From contig JAVXUO010001706.1 of assembly GCA_033065855.1 (NCBI GenBank), positions 1 to 64,000 on the forward strand: 64,000 nucleotides of DNA. Reading direction: 5' to 3'. The notes beneath the pieces were generated by a model that was not told the origin of the DNA, ran no database searches, and worked only from the letters and a program-made list of their open reading frames with translations. Origin of the DNA: Escallonia rubra. Taxonomy: Eukaryota; Streptophyta; Magnoliopsida; Escalloniales; Escalloniaceae. Position 1 is the stretch's first letter; the number at the start of each line of letters is the position of its first letter. Shown in pieces: positions 44,437 to 54,850 of this stretch. The position numbers and the translations under genes were made by a program.

Positions 44437-44810
44437 GACGTTCGTCGCCGCGCCCGGGTGCCATCCTCATGATATGTGCCATGGCACCAAGTATTGCTCT
44501 ACGACGTTCATCACCGTGCCCGTGCGCCATCGTCATGATACGTGCCCTCGGCACCAAGTATTGTCTCTGCGATATTCGTTGTCGCGCTCGTGCGCCACTT
44601 CCATGACATGTGCGAACGGCACCAGGTATTGTCTCCGCGATGTTCGTCGCCGCGCCCGTGCGCCACTTTCATAACATGTGCCCCAACACCAGGTATTGTC
44701 TCATGATGTAGGTATCGCGCCCATGCGCCACTTTCATAACATGTGCCCCGGCACCAGGTATTGTCTCGTGCTGTAGGCACCGCACCCATGCACCACAATC
44801 ATGTTACATG
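44437..44810. repeat. About 66-bp tandem repeat, six units
   Basis: Units centred on GCGCCAC..CATGACATGTGCC..GGCACCAGGTATTGTCTC. A related phrase (CGCCCATTCGCCACAATCAT) is found near 35828 in copy A, so the unit predates the split of the two copies. Confidence 0.8.
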
Positions 44811-44815
44811 CTTCC

Positions 44816-45465
44816 GGGATGGGCTCACAACCTTATAGCCATCGCCGTCTCAATCACAGGGGGGCTTCGGTCCTCGCACCGGGATGGGATCACAATCTTA
44901 TAGCCATCGCCGTCTCAATCACAGGGGGGCTTCGGTCCTCGCACCGGGATGGGATCACAACGTTATAGCCATCGCCGTCTCAATCACAGGGGGGCTTCGG
45001 CCCTCGTACCGGGATGGGCTCATAACTTTATAGCCATCGCCGTCTCAATCACAGGGGGGCTTCGGCCCTCGTACCGAGATGGGCTCACAACCTTATAGCC
45101 ATCGCCGTCTCAATCACAGGTGGGCTTCGGCCCTCGTACCGAGATGGGCTCACAACCTTATAGCCATCGTCGTCTCAATCACAGGGGGGCTTCGGCCCTC
45201 GTACCGGGATGGGCTAACAACTTTATAGCCATCACCGTCTCAATCACAGGTGGGCTTCGGCCTTCGTACCGGGATGGGCTCACAACCTTATAGCCATCGC
45301 CATTTTTATCACAGGGGGGCTTCGGCCCTCGCACCGGGATGGGCTCACAACCTTATAGCCATCGCCGTCACAATCATGAGGGGCTCATGCATGAGGACCC
45401 CTCGCAGCGGGATGGGCTCATAACCTTAAAGCCATCGCCATCATAATCACGGGGGGCTTCGACAC
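44816..45465. repeat. 65-bp tandem repeat, about ten units
   Basis: Unit starts CGGGATGGGCTCACAACCTT and contains CACAGGGGGGCTTCGG. Unit-to-unit identity is high, which suggests recent expansion by unequal exchange or slippage. Not seen in copy A. Confidence 0.9.
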
Positions 45466-45908
45466 GAGGACCCCTCACAGCGGACTCTGAGCACTGTGCT
45501 GCGAGCATGTCCACTCATGTTACTGTTGGTCGTGGAAACCACCAAGGCAATGACCCACGGGTCACTCCGGGACGGGAGCAGGTCCTCGGAGGGCATCGCG
45601 CCTAGTCTACTTGGCAGTTGGCTACAGGGGCAACCCTCACCGCTGTCAGGTTCTCTGCGCGTCTCTTGATGCACCTCGTGGGATTCAGTAAGGGCTGGGA
45701 CCGGTGGCTGGAGCAACGGGCTTACTCTGATCATGCCGTCATGGTGTGGTCAGTCTTCTCAGACAGGAAGAGCAACGTTGTGCGAGGCAGGCAACATGAA
45801 TTTGGGAACCAGCAGTTCAACGAAGAACTGGTATTTTGGGACCCCCTGGTGACGTGTCACTCCCAGGGGACGACATGTGGCACTTTATGACATAAGCATA
45901 CCGTTTTC

Positions 45909-45916
45909 TATAAATA
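45909..45916 (+). promoter_or_regulatory. TATA box of solo LTR B
   Basis: TATAAATA about 340 bp from the LTR end, matching the one at 36998-37005 in copy A in position and flanking sequence (CTTTCTCACTCTAGAATT downstream in both). Confidence 0.7.
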
Positions 45917-46261
45917 GTGGACTTTACAACTCAAAAAGCGACTTCTTCTTCATTCTCACAAAATCACTTTCTCACTCTAGAATTTGAGAGCTCTTGGATT
46001 CTAGAGAGAGAAAGAAAAAATTGGACATAACTTCGGACTGTAACATTGGACCCCGACTTGGACTGTCGACTGCCGGCCCTGTTCGTCTCAGCCTTGCCTT
46101 CGCAGCACTGCCACTCCTCACGGCCTGTCTGGGAAGCCTTGCTTTCTGCCCTTACTCTGCTCTCACTATCTCTCACTTTGCATACTTGGAAGCTGACTCG
46201 GACTGCAGCTTTTGTGGCACCTCCACGTAGGTACGAACCCACTTTCCTTGGCATCACAAGG

Positions 46262-47593
46262 TATTAATGGCAATCGATGCAATTTCATCACAATTATAAC
46301 AAAGTCCAATGGAAGCATCAATAACAATTTAGAAAGAATATTTACGAGGTCAAATAGATGAAATAGGGTTTCAGAAGAAATCCCTTACTTCAGTCCAAGT
46401 TATGCGCTGTTATTCAATCTCGAATCAAGGACTTCAAGTTAACCTAAATTGACAATTACTTATTAGAAAATTATAGTCTCATAACACTATAAATCCAATG
46501 CTAATTACTCATTCTGATACTCTCACAAGGCCTAGATCAAAACGCGTCCCACGTACGGTCCAACTTAACCGAAAACACCGCACACCCCGTAATACATTAA
46601 GACACCCCGAAATTCATAATAAATACTTATAAAACATTTTTATACCTTGAAATAGTATAAAAAGTTACAATATGAATTTTCTGAATTTTTACATATTTTT
46701 TAATTAAAATGATTTTTCTTAAATATCAGAAAAAGCCCAAAAATAAACATTAATACTTTTGGTGCAAACGAAAGTCCCATAAAATTTATAATAGCTTTAA
46801 AATATATAAGGATAATAAAGAAATTAAAACCAAATATATTAAAAAAGCATTAAAACCATTTTAAAATCACATGTTTTACTAAATTAAATACGATACGAAT
46901 TTAGTAACAAATCAACTCTAAAAATTATGAAACTTAAACTGAAACTTATTTGTATCATAAAATCATTACAGTAATGTTTCCAGAATTTATTAAGAATTTT
47001 AAAGGCTCCAAAAGGATTATAGAAAAACTGAATTTGTAAACGTTATTAAAAATAGCAAAGAATATCAGAGAAATCTGAAATTTTATCAGTAATTCTAATA
47101 TTACCCTAAGAGCTTCTCTGTAAAATCTCAGCATTTTATGATAATTGCATGATGTCCAACAGTCACGTGGTACAACTGTGCAAGCACAATGTACCACTCC
47201 CACTATGCAAACCCATTTCATCATCTTCTTCTTTTCTCCCTTTGCGCACAGCCTCTTCCCATAAATAAACCCACTCACACACCTGTTCACTCACTCCCTA
47301 TACACTTATACACACACACACACACAACTTACACACACTACACACCCATTCACACACACACACACACACACTGCATTAAAATTGTGAAGCCAAGGAGTGT
47401 GAATATTTTGATTTACACTATTGTGCATCTTAGTTGGAAATAAGAGCAGTGGCATTCACTTTGATCATCATCTTTATTGGATACCTATACCTATAGTCAC
47501 CAGAAACAAAACCTTGGTAGGAGACATACAAACAATTGGGTCTTCTGTTCTCTAGTTGTGCCGCTTAAAATTGAATCTTTGCTATTTATTCGG
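46262..47593 (-). mobile_element. Right LTR of gypsy-type element, middle piece
   Basis: Resumes the LTR interrupted by solo LTR B. 46262-46400 matches 8575-8710 of the nested LTR (TTAATGGCAATCGATGCAAT type). AC-rich tracts lie at 47300-47370. The part after about 47400 has no clear counterpart in the other LTRs and may belong to the Harbinger insertion. Confidence 0.6.
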
Positions 47594-50405
47594 GTTTGTT
47601 TGACAAAACTTTAAGTTTTTAGTTTTTTTTTTTAGAAAACTGGAAAGAGGTTTGGTTTTTTTTTTTTTCTGCCAGTTTAAAAAATTGGTGGGCGTTTGAT
47701 AGAGTTTATTTTTTTTTTAAAAAAAAAACTAAGAGCGTTTGAAAAGACAACTTTTTTTTTAATATAAATTTTCACATAATGAAACATAGTTAAAGAAATA
47801 TATTACAATGCCTTACATATAATTAAACATAATTCTACAAATATGTTACAATGTCTTACAAATAATTAAACATAATTAAAAAATTACATTACAATAACTA
47901 TTACAATGTCTTACACATAATTAAACATAATTAAACCAATATATTACATTGTTTTACATCCCCAGTGCTTCATTCTAGTGGTATTAAGAGAATCTCAACC
48001 ATAAATCAACGTCTGCCGTTCCAAATTTTTGCAGCAATGCGGTCTCTAACTTTCCCCATTCTCTTTTGTTGTTGAGGGTTACTAAGATACATCTAATTTT
48101 GATTTTGTGACCCGCCGATCTGATCACCTTCAATAATCATATCTTCCCTTGCAAAATCCAAAAATTCTGGATCACCTCGATCTTGTCGTCGGATAAAATT
48201 GTGGATAGTGCAGCATGCAATTGGTATGTATTTTTGAGTTTTAATCGAAAGAGATGGCATCTAATTCAAAATTGCAAAGCGTTTTTTTAGGACTCCGAAG
48301 GACCTTTCAATGACATTTCGCAGCGACGAATGCCTATAATTGAACAATTCTGTGATACCTGTTGGTAGCCCGAGTCGTTCAAAATCAGGTAAATGGTATC
48401 GTTCTCCTCTATACGGTGCTAAGAACCCCGTTACGTTCGTATAACCAGAGTCAACAACATAATAACGATCTGAAAAGTTAAGTAAAACCTGTAAGTATTA
48501 CTACTTGACAATTGAGTTAATATAGGATCAAACTCGTACCAATGCATGCAAATGTGTACCTCCTACAGGCATTGGAAACCTATTAACGGGGTTCGTAATT
48601 GTCTAAAAAATCACTTTGGCATCATGTGCACTTCCTTCCCAACCAGCCATAACATAAGTGAAGCACATGTCAAAAGAACACACGCACAAGATATTCTGTG
48701 ATGTGTCAATCATCTTTCCATGGTAAGGAATTTGTTCGTCCTCCGGTATGCATGCATCAATATGAGTACCGTCAATTGCTCCAGTACATTTCTAACACAT
48801 AAGCAAATTCATATCATCTACAGATATCAAAGCATTCACCAATTTGATTTTCATGGGAATAAAGTTTACCTTAAAATAAGGCCAATACTTGGGGATATTT
48901 TCAACTTCTGTTGCAACTTCACTTTGATTTGGAGGCGAAATAATTTGCGGTGCAAGCCGGCACACTTTTTTCAAAACATGCTTGAAATAATACGATATGG
49001 TCTCGCCTGAATGTTGGAACCGCTTTGCAGTGACGCGGTTGCTTAAGCCATGCGCGAGTATATACAGGAAAATTGCTACTTGTTCTTGGACAGTCAAATA
49101 TCTAGAATCTTGCATGCCTGTTTCAGCCCTCAAAAGTTCACAAAATGCTAAGAAAACTGGCGGTCTCATCCTCAACATATCATAGCATCTACCCTCGTGA
49201 CCATATATTAACTCTAACACATAATCATGTCCTCTAAGTACTGAATCTCTCATGGGCCTTTTGTTCCTGTACATGTCTTGATATTCTGCAAATCCTATCA
49301 CGCCCATAACCTCTGCCACCTCAAACTCCTCCTCTTCCTCAATCTCATCTAACTCATCAAGCAACTGATAAACATCATAAATCCCAACCATATTCGGGTC
49401 CATCCTGTTTAACAATTTAGGCAAAATTAATGTTCCAACATAACAACATAGGCAGAAGAAATCCAATCGTTAACACACATCAAAATCCATAACAATATGA
49501 TCATAAGTGAGGGGCAACCCCACTAATTCAAGTACATAATGTAAAAGATAACATTACATGAAAATAAATAATGTCACTTCAAACAAGCACGCCAATAGAA
49601 AATACGTAAGCACCGCACACTATCACTTCAAATTACGGACCACATCAACTTTCCTAATATTTGGAATATCCATAAACATGTCCCTCCAAAGTGCATCGCT
49701 ACACAGTCTCTCAAAGCCTTTCGCATACTGCTCCCCTCAATGCCTTCAAGAGCTCCTAAGCAATCAATAGCATCTTTAACCTTTTTCTTGGACTCATCAC
49801 TTTCAGATGTCGCATATGTGGTACCTTTATCCTCAAGACAAGATGAACTGAACATCAACTTCTTCTCAAAAAGCTCAGTCCTCTTTCTCGAACTCTTAGC
49901 AAGCCTACCTAAGAAGGTTGACAACGTTGCACTATAGCTTTCCTTCTTGCCACTCCTCTTTGTAGAAGATCTACTCCTCTTTCGATCCACATGCAAGTCC
50001 TTGTCCTTGCCTTATCGTTGAGATCATCATCTTCCTTCTTTATCTGCACCTCGTCCTCATCACTGTCAGAAGGTAAATTTGCTGAAGATTGAGTATTCAA
50101 ACCCTTTGCCACCGTAGACCCAAAGATAGTTTGTAGCTGTAAATACACAGGACAATCTCTTTTCCGATACTTCTTAGCCCAACCATTTTCCTATGTATAT
50201 AAAAAATAAACAAATCAAATGAGTTCTACGGACTTTAAACAATTGGGATATGGAAAAAAAGATGATAAAGAATGGTGGAGTATATAACGCAACTTAAAAT
50301 ATATACCTTAATTAACCTATCCCACATCTCATCATCAACAACAATATTACCCGTAGTAGGATATTTTCCTATTCCAGTGGTTGTCGTAAGCAATTTTGTG
50401 TACAT
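47594..50405 (-). mobile_element. PIF/Harbinger element, one end truncated
   Basis: Starts CGGGTTTGTTTGACAAAACT, a degraded relative of the GGGTCTGTTTGGTATGAC end at 61577. Both are followed by about 200 bp of similar T-rich sequence (CCAGTTTAAAAAA[A/C]TGGTGG). It encodes on the minus strand a Myb-like protein and a DDE transposase, the usual two-gene set of Pong/PIF elements. The other terminus is missing, and LTR sequence resumes at about 50400, inside the 5' part of the Myb-like gene. No 3-bp target duplication can be confirmed. Confidence 0.7.
48006..49403 (-). pseudogene. PIF/Harbinger DDE transposase (DDE_Tnp_4), three exons
   Basis: Exons inferred from consensus splice sites: 49403-48871, 48791-48560, 48469-48006. 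An acceptor directly before MDPNMVG favours this start. Exon 1 has the acidic N-terminus and HTH region (LTVQEQVAIFLYILAHGLSN; RFQHSGETISYYF). Exon 2 has AIDGTHIDA with the first catalytic Asp. Exon 3 has VVDSGYTNVTGFLAPYRGER (second Asp) and NVIERSFGVLKKRF (Glu), so the DDE set is complete. The frame is closed by in-frame stops in exon 2 (after KVIF) and at two places in exon 3. It is recently degenerate and would act with the Myb-like partner encoded upstream. Confidence 0.8.
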
Positions 50406-50423
50406 AATTATTGTAGCTAACAA
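49628..50423 (-). pseudogene. Harbinger-associated Myb/SANT-like protein, broken
   Basis: The 5' exon (to 50307) ends WDRLIK at a GTATAT donor. The intron is 50191-50306, and exon 2 begins at 50190 with NGWAKKYRKRDCPVYLQLQT. This is the Myb/SANT-like pattern (TGIGKYP..W..LIK....KK) of the accessory DNA-binding protein of Pong/PIF elements. An acidic stretch (SDSDEDEVQIKKEDDD) and a basic one follow. A one-base shift near 49990 joins the frames. The N-terminal part of the SANT domain is lost at the truncated element end. Confidence 0.65.
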
Positions 50424-50467
50424 AATAAATTAACCAGCTAGACGATATCAAGGTTCGGGGTATTACA

Positions 50468-51118
50468 TAAATAACAGCATAAACACTCAAATATAAAGAA
50501 AACATAAGTCACTTATGAAAAAAAAAATTATTGTATGTCACAAATTAAAAGCTTTCTTTCCTTATACAGAAGCAACATGTAAAAAAAAATGAGTTAATTG
50601 TTGTAAATAATTTAAAAATGCTAATATGAGATTTTACTTCATCAATTAATTCTAATTATATCACATTGAACTTTAAAACACATAAACTTTTCTAAGTGTT
50701 CTTTGTCTTATTTACCCCTCTCACTTATACGTCATATCATCTTATTTGTTTTAATGTCCTTTTATTTTTTTTAACAACTTATTAACTCTTTACTAAAATT
50801 TATTATTAAAATATTTATGAACATTATTACCCCAACTGTTGTAAACCTTTTAAAACTAGAAAAATAATTCTAAAATTTTAATTATATAACATTGAACTTT
50901 CAAATACATTAGGTTTTTTAGTGTTTTTTTTCCTTTTTTACTCCTCTTATTTATGCGACACGTCATCCTATTTGTTTTGGTCATTTTCTTTTTTCACCCC
51001 CACTTATTTACTGTTTATTATAATTTATTGTTAAAAAAATTATGGATATTATTGGTCCAATTTTCGTATACCTTTTAAAACTAGGAAACTAACTCTAAAG
51101 TTTTTAAAACACTACCTA
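50468..51118. repeat. AT-rich dispersed repeat
   Basis: No gene. Continues the repeat seen at 38587-38933 (shared AACACTCAAATATAAAGAAA type phrase), which was split by the gypsy insertion. Also related to 24711-26146. Confidence 0.5.
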
Positions 51119-51590
51119 GAGTGTGTTTGGATGAAATAATTGAAGAGGGAATTTCAATTTTAAAGTGGATTTGAAAATACATCACACCAAATTTCTTGTT
51201 TAGATTATGATGAGATGGATTTATCAAATTCTAGGAGAGATTCGAAAAGGGGATTTGGTGTGCCAAAATCCCTTGTAGAAATAACTAGTCCAAACTAGTT
51301 ATTTGCCAAATCCTTTCCACAAATATAGAAAGAAAGTGACTCTTTTTTTGTTTCCATAATTTGACTTTCTTCCATTAAAAAAGGAAACTATGTCTTATTA
51401 GTTTGTATTCATACACCATTAAATTATTTGGGTTTAATTTTTCAAATGTAGATCCAAAATAAAATACTCACTTCTAGGAAACCGCCCAAACACTAAATTT
51501 TCAATTCCATAAATTTGTAAATCAGTAAATTTTAAAATGAATGTATTTTGAAATGCAGAGTAATTTGAAATTCTTCATCCAAACACACTA
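51119..51590. mobile_element. MITE, Tourist/PIF-like, TSD CTA
   Basis: A 472-bp element with ends AGTGTGTTTGGATGA and (reverse) AGTGTGTTTGGATGA, flanked by CTA (51116-51118 and 51591-51593). The uninterrupted target exists in the sister repeat (CTCTACCTAATCAATG, near 38591), which supports the insertion. No ORF. Confidence 0.75.
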
Positions 51591-51593
51591 CTA

Positions 51594-52880
51594 ATGAATA
51601 TACTTACATGTTAGGCCTTAATTTTTACTGTTAATACCTTAAGTGCACTTTAAAATAACAAAATAGAATCTCACAAATATGAAGTACGAAGACCATATAT
51701 AAAAAATAAAGATTAATACTTAACATCTTTTCATATAAGTAATATACGAAACGAATATGACTTCATTTTAGATATCTTTGAAATGCCAAAATAGCACTTT
51801 CCTTCACAAATTAATTTTAATATATTAACTCAAAGTCTAAAGAAGAAATCATATACTATTTTGAAACTCAATGGTCATTGTTTGCTTTTAGTGGAATTTA
51901 TTTAGTGACTTTAAAAAGGTACTTTTAAAACTTTTCAGTTATGGTGTCAACAAAAATGGCACTAAGCATATTTATTGATCATTAACTTTTTTGTATAGAG
52001 GGTTGTAGCGATTTTCATGGGCGGTAGATAAAAATAATCCATTATCTGAAATGAATTAAAATTACTTGACGTGCTTCCATTTGAGTTCCAATGTCTATGT
52101 TTAGTTGCCTATTTATGTCTACACAGTAAATTACTAATTGTATAGTTCGTGCACCTTTTTAAGATTGATGCAATTCTAGCCGTTACCAAAGAAAATAATG
52201 ATTGAACAAAATTATCCCTACCGGTGGATACATTTGGGTGTACCGGATGGTACATTTTTCTTTAGAATTTTACGTTAAAACCTTTTTTCTAGATGGAAAA
52301 GCCCATCTTCCATTAAAATGCACATCAATAACAGAAAAGTAGGCTTAGGGTCCAAACTAAAGTAGGCTAGACTATTAGACTCTAACCTAGATTAAGTCCA
52401 ACACAAGTAAGCTGGCTTGTCATGACTTAGATAAAATTACAATAAAATAAGGCTTATAAATGTAGACTAACTGGACAAAATTAGATTGGATTGGACCGAG
52501 CTGGATTGGACTGAATTATATCTGACTGGAGTAAATTGGAATATAAGATAAAGCAATATACAAAAATATGGATTTTACAGAGCCACTCGGTGAGAGAGCT
52601 CCCCGGTGAATGATCATCATTGAATATAATGTGTATTTGAATAAAATTATAAAAAAGACCACCAGACAGGCGACTCACCAGATGGCTCATAAAAAGAGGC
52701 GTTGGACCTTTATAAAATCTTCTATATGTCCTTAAAAAAGGAATCAGATTATCGTAGTTCAGACGACTGAATATTGAAAAAATAGCCTTTAACCGCGTCA
52801 ATAAACTTCTGACTATTGTAACAATTATGAGACTCGAATTGGAAATACAAAAGGGGTACTCAATTGCTAACAAGGACCAG
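51594..52880. other. AT-rich stretch without genes
   Basis: 51594-51860 continues the AT-rich repeat. The remainder is unassigned. It has a GGTGTACCGGATGGTACA phrase at about 52238 that resembles GGTGTACCGGGCGGTCCA at about 56245. The minus-strand frame at 52481-53023 has no recognisable domain and I do not call it a gene. Confidence 0.4.
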
Positions 52881-52889
52881 GAGACATCA

Positions 52890-53330
52890 TTCGAAGCCAG
52901 AGCCAACTCGTGGAAGTGGTTGGTTGTCGAGTAACATCGAAAATAAACCTGACATTGAATTTTATCTGCAATCGAAGCCAATAATGTGTGGAAGCAGTTA
53001 ACCGTTAGATAAAGGGCACACAACTAGAAGTCAGAGCCACCAAAGCATGGAAGCGGTTGGTCATCTGGAAAGACTAGATATATGACTAAGAGTCGGAGTC
53101 AACAACACATGAAAGCGATTGGTCACTTAAGGACACTGGAAACTCATATCTAAATGTCGGAGGCGACAACACATGGAAGCAGCTGGTTCCTTAGATATAA
53201 GCAAATAAGCATATCTAAAAGCTGGAGCCAACGTCGTTAGAGATGGTTGGTCCCCTAGACACTAGAAACAGCGAACCTAAATGCCAGAGCCAACAACGGT
53301 TGCTTAGATTAAAGGAAAAGTGCACATCTA
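52890..53330. repeat. Degenerate tandem repeat of about 70-80 bp
   Basis: About seven diverged units around the phrase GAGCCAACAACACATGGAAG followed by CGGTTGGTC and CTAGA/TTAGA. It precedes the plant-mobile-domain pseudogene. Confidence 0.7.
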
Positions 53331-53639
53331 AAAAGTCATAAAGTGTAACCGTCGCTGCCTTTGAATGATACCTGCTATTACACTTTAACGCTTAATGTCT
53401 TTTTGAAAAATACTACCGGCCAGTTGAATAAAGAGCTAATTTGAGATTGGACTCAGATTATATAGCCCAAAAACAGTTTCTGGCCTCATTTCGCAATTTT
53501 TGTATCGCAATTTTTATATCTGCTTCCTTCAAAATTAAGACAAAATAAGAGCACTTCATCCCTAAATTTTCAAAATTATCGTTGGCTGCATGGACCAAAA
53601 GGGCACACTCCAGAGGTCCTAAAGTGGGAAGCTCGGAGA

Positions 53640-53735
53640 GCTAATTCGGTCTACACCGTATAAACGATCAAGGCATTCTACTGAAGGATCAGCACCAACA
53701 ACTCTCCAGCCTCTTCTTCTCACGAAAGGTAAAGA
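53640..53735 (+). promoter_or_regulatory. Leader-like sequence with splice donor
   Basis: A CT-rich segment (CCTCTTCTTCTCACGAAAG) followed by GTAAAG resembles a plant 5' leader ending in an intron donor, upstream of the mobile-domain pseudogene. Weak inference. Confidence 0.3.
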
Positions 53736-53908
53736 TCTAAACCTTCTTCTATATTTTTTTTTTCGAAATACAATAATCATAGGGTGTACCCCACAAATTC
53801 ATGAAATTAAAAATGCATGTTAGGAATAACAAATGCATATCAAATCTATGTGTATTTAGATGTGCAATTCATGTTAACATATGCAGCATGATTCGATGTT
53901 ATTGATAA

Positions 53909-54850
53909 TTGAAATGCCTGAGAGAACACATGCACATCAAATGCTCGATAAGCTTTGAATGCGTTTCAGCCCTATCCCTGGATTTAGACTTAAGGGTTTC
54001 CCGAACATGGTATGGGAATAATGGAAGGAGATCCCCAAAGGTGTTTCGTGAAGGTTATGGCAGCAGGTTTGGCGATTTTCTCAATGGGGTACACTTAATC
54101 ATTAAGAATAAACGCCTACTCATAGTTTTGAGTGAATGTTGATGGGACACTACCAACACATTCCACATGCGGGTGGCAACGCTCCGCCCTTATGACTTTG
54201 CTAACAATACTGGAGTCCGGGTCACGGGTCGACCTGTAGGTTGGGACTTTGAAATAGACTATGACGTAAACTATGTGAGGTGGATGTTGGGACACATTCC
54301 ACAGTTCAAATCTTAGTCCCTACTTTGAAAAGACATTTTTTGGGGATGACTTTCAAGGGGCTGAGACAGAGGTATTGTGTCAGTATACTCAAGGATTCAT
54401 CTTGTATATGCTAGAGGAGACACTAACGAATAATGCTTAACGTCTACATCTATCTATGGTTTTGAGAGGTTAGAAGATGTGACCAAGATAAGGAATTTAA
54501 CTAGGGAATGTCGGTATCATACTCTACGAGACTGATGTTCCAGAATCTGAACTCGAACAAAGGGATATGACAATGTACGGGAGGTACAATCTCTAACCAG
54601 CTCTCTTTTAGTTCAACATTTGTATGTGCATTTCATAATTAGTTCCACATTTGTATGTGCATTTCATAATGACTCAGATTGTCTAATTTTATCTTGACAG
54701 AAATATGGGCATATGAGGTACTAGTTCTTCCTCCCCAAACTTGTGTCGAAAACCAAGGGTCGGGTACGGCCATGGGCAAGTGGAACTGTCTGACAGATAA
54801 ATTGGGACTTAGTGTCTTAATTTATTGGGAGTAACTGAAGAATTACACTT
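53909..54850 (+). pseudogene. Plant mobile domain (PMD) gene fragment
   Basis: Matches the plant mobile domain (PF10536, aminotransferase-like, shared by MAIL1/MAIN proteins and transposon-borne relatives). The frame reads FGDFLNGVHLIIKNKRLLIV up to a TGA at 54140-54142 where the family has Trp. It continues in frame WDTTNTFHMRVATLRPYDFA and GRPVGWDFEIDYDVNYVRWM, stops at TAG 54314-54316, then shifts by one base to GFILYMLEETL. A later piece (about 54710-54850: WAYEVLVLPPQ, GLSVLIYWE) may be the C-terminal part. It has several stops, so it is a pseudogene, either a decayed host gene or a copy carried by a transposon. Confidence 0.65.
54610..54672. repeat. 31-bp tandem duplication
   Basis: AGTTCAACATTTGTATGTGC plus ATTTCATAATT is repeated once with two differences. 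It lies inside the mobile-domain pseudogene, probably in an intron. Confidence 0.8.

Larger units (their letters stand above)
42826..46256 (+). mobile_element. 3.4-kb solo LTR, copy B, TSD CAAGG
   Basis: Starts TGTTCCCAACCTATT and ends CTTTCCTTGGCATCA, flanked by CAAGG (42821-42825 and 46257-46261). It shares both ends, the GGTCGGCCTCGGCC repeats (43080-43870), the segment near 36680/45560 (GGAGGGCATCGCGCCTAGT) and the TATA/leader region with copy A. The central minisatellites differ: a 25-bp unit, a roughly 66-bp unit and a 65-bp unit replace those of copy A. No gag-pol. The large open frames over it are repeat-derived. Confidence 0.8.
38934..50467 (-). mobile_element. Ty3/gypsy-type LTR element without ORFs, TSD TAAAT
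   Basis: A minus-strand element with LTRs at 38934-39656 and 41994-50467, flanked by TAAAT (38929-38933 and 50468-50472). The LTRs read TGTAATACCCCG..GGGATGTTACA on the minus strand; the right-hand copy has TA in place of the terminal TG. The polypurine tract and primer-binding site lie where expected. The 2.3-kb internal region has no gag-pol, so the copy is either a non-autonomous derivative or deleted. The right LTR is swollen by a solo LTR and a Harbinger element. Gypsy assignment rests on LTR termini and polypurine-tract style, not on protein. Confidence 0.75.

Noticed and set aside
44816-45465. Possible CRISPR-like array because of regular repeats
   Set aside because: Contiguous 65-bp tandem units without unique spacers, in a plant LTR; a minisatellite.
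52481-53023. 180-codon minus-strand frame
   Set aside because: No recognisable motif, AT-rich surroundings, and it overlaps the start of a degenerate tandem array.
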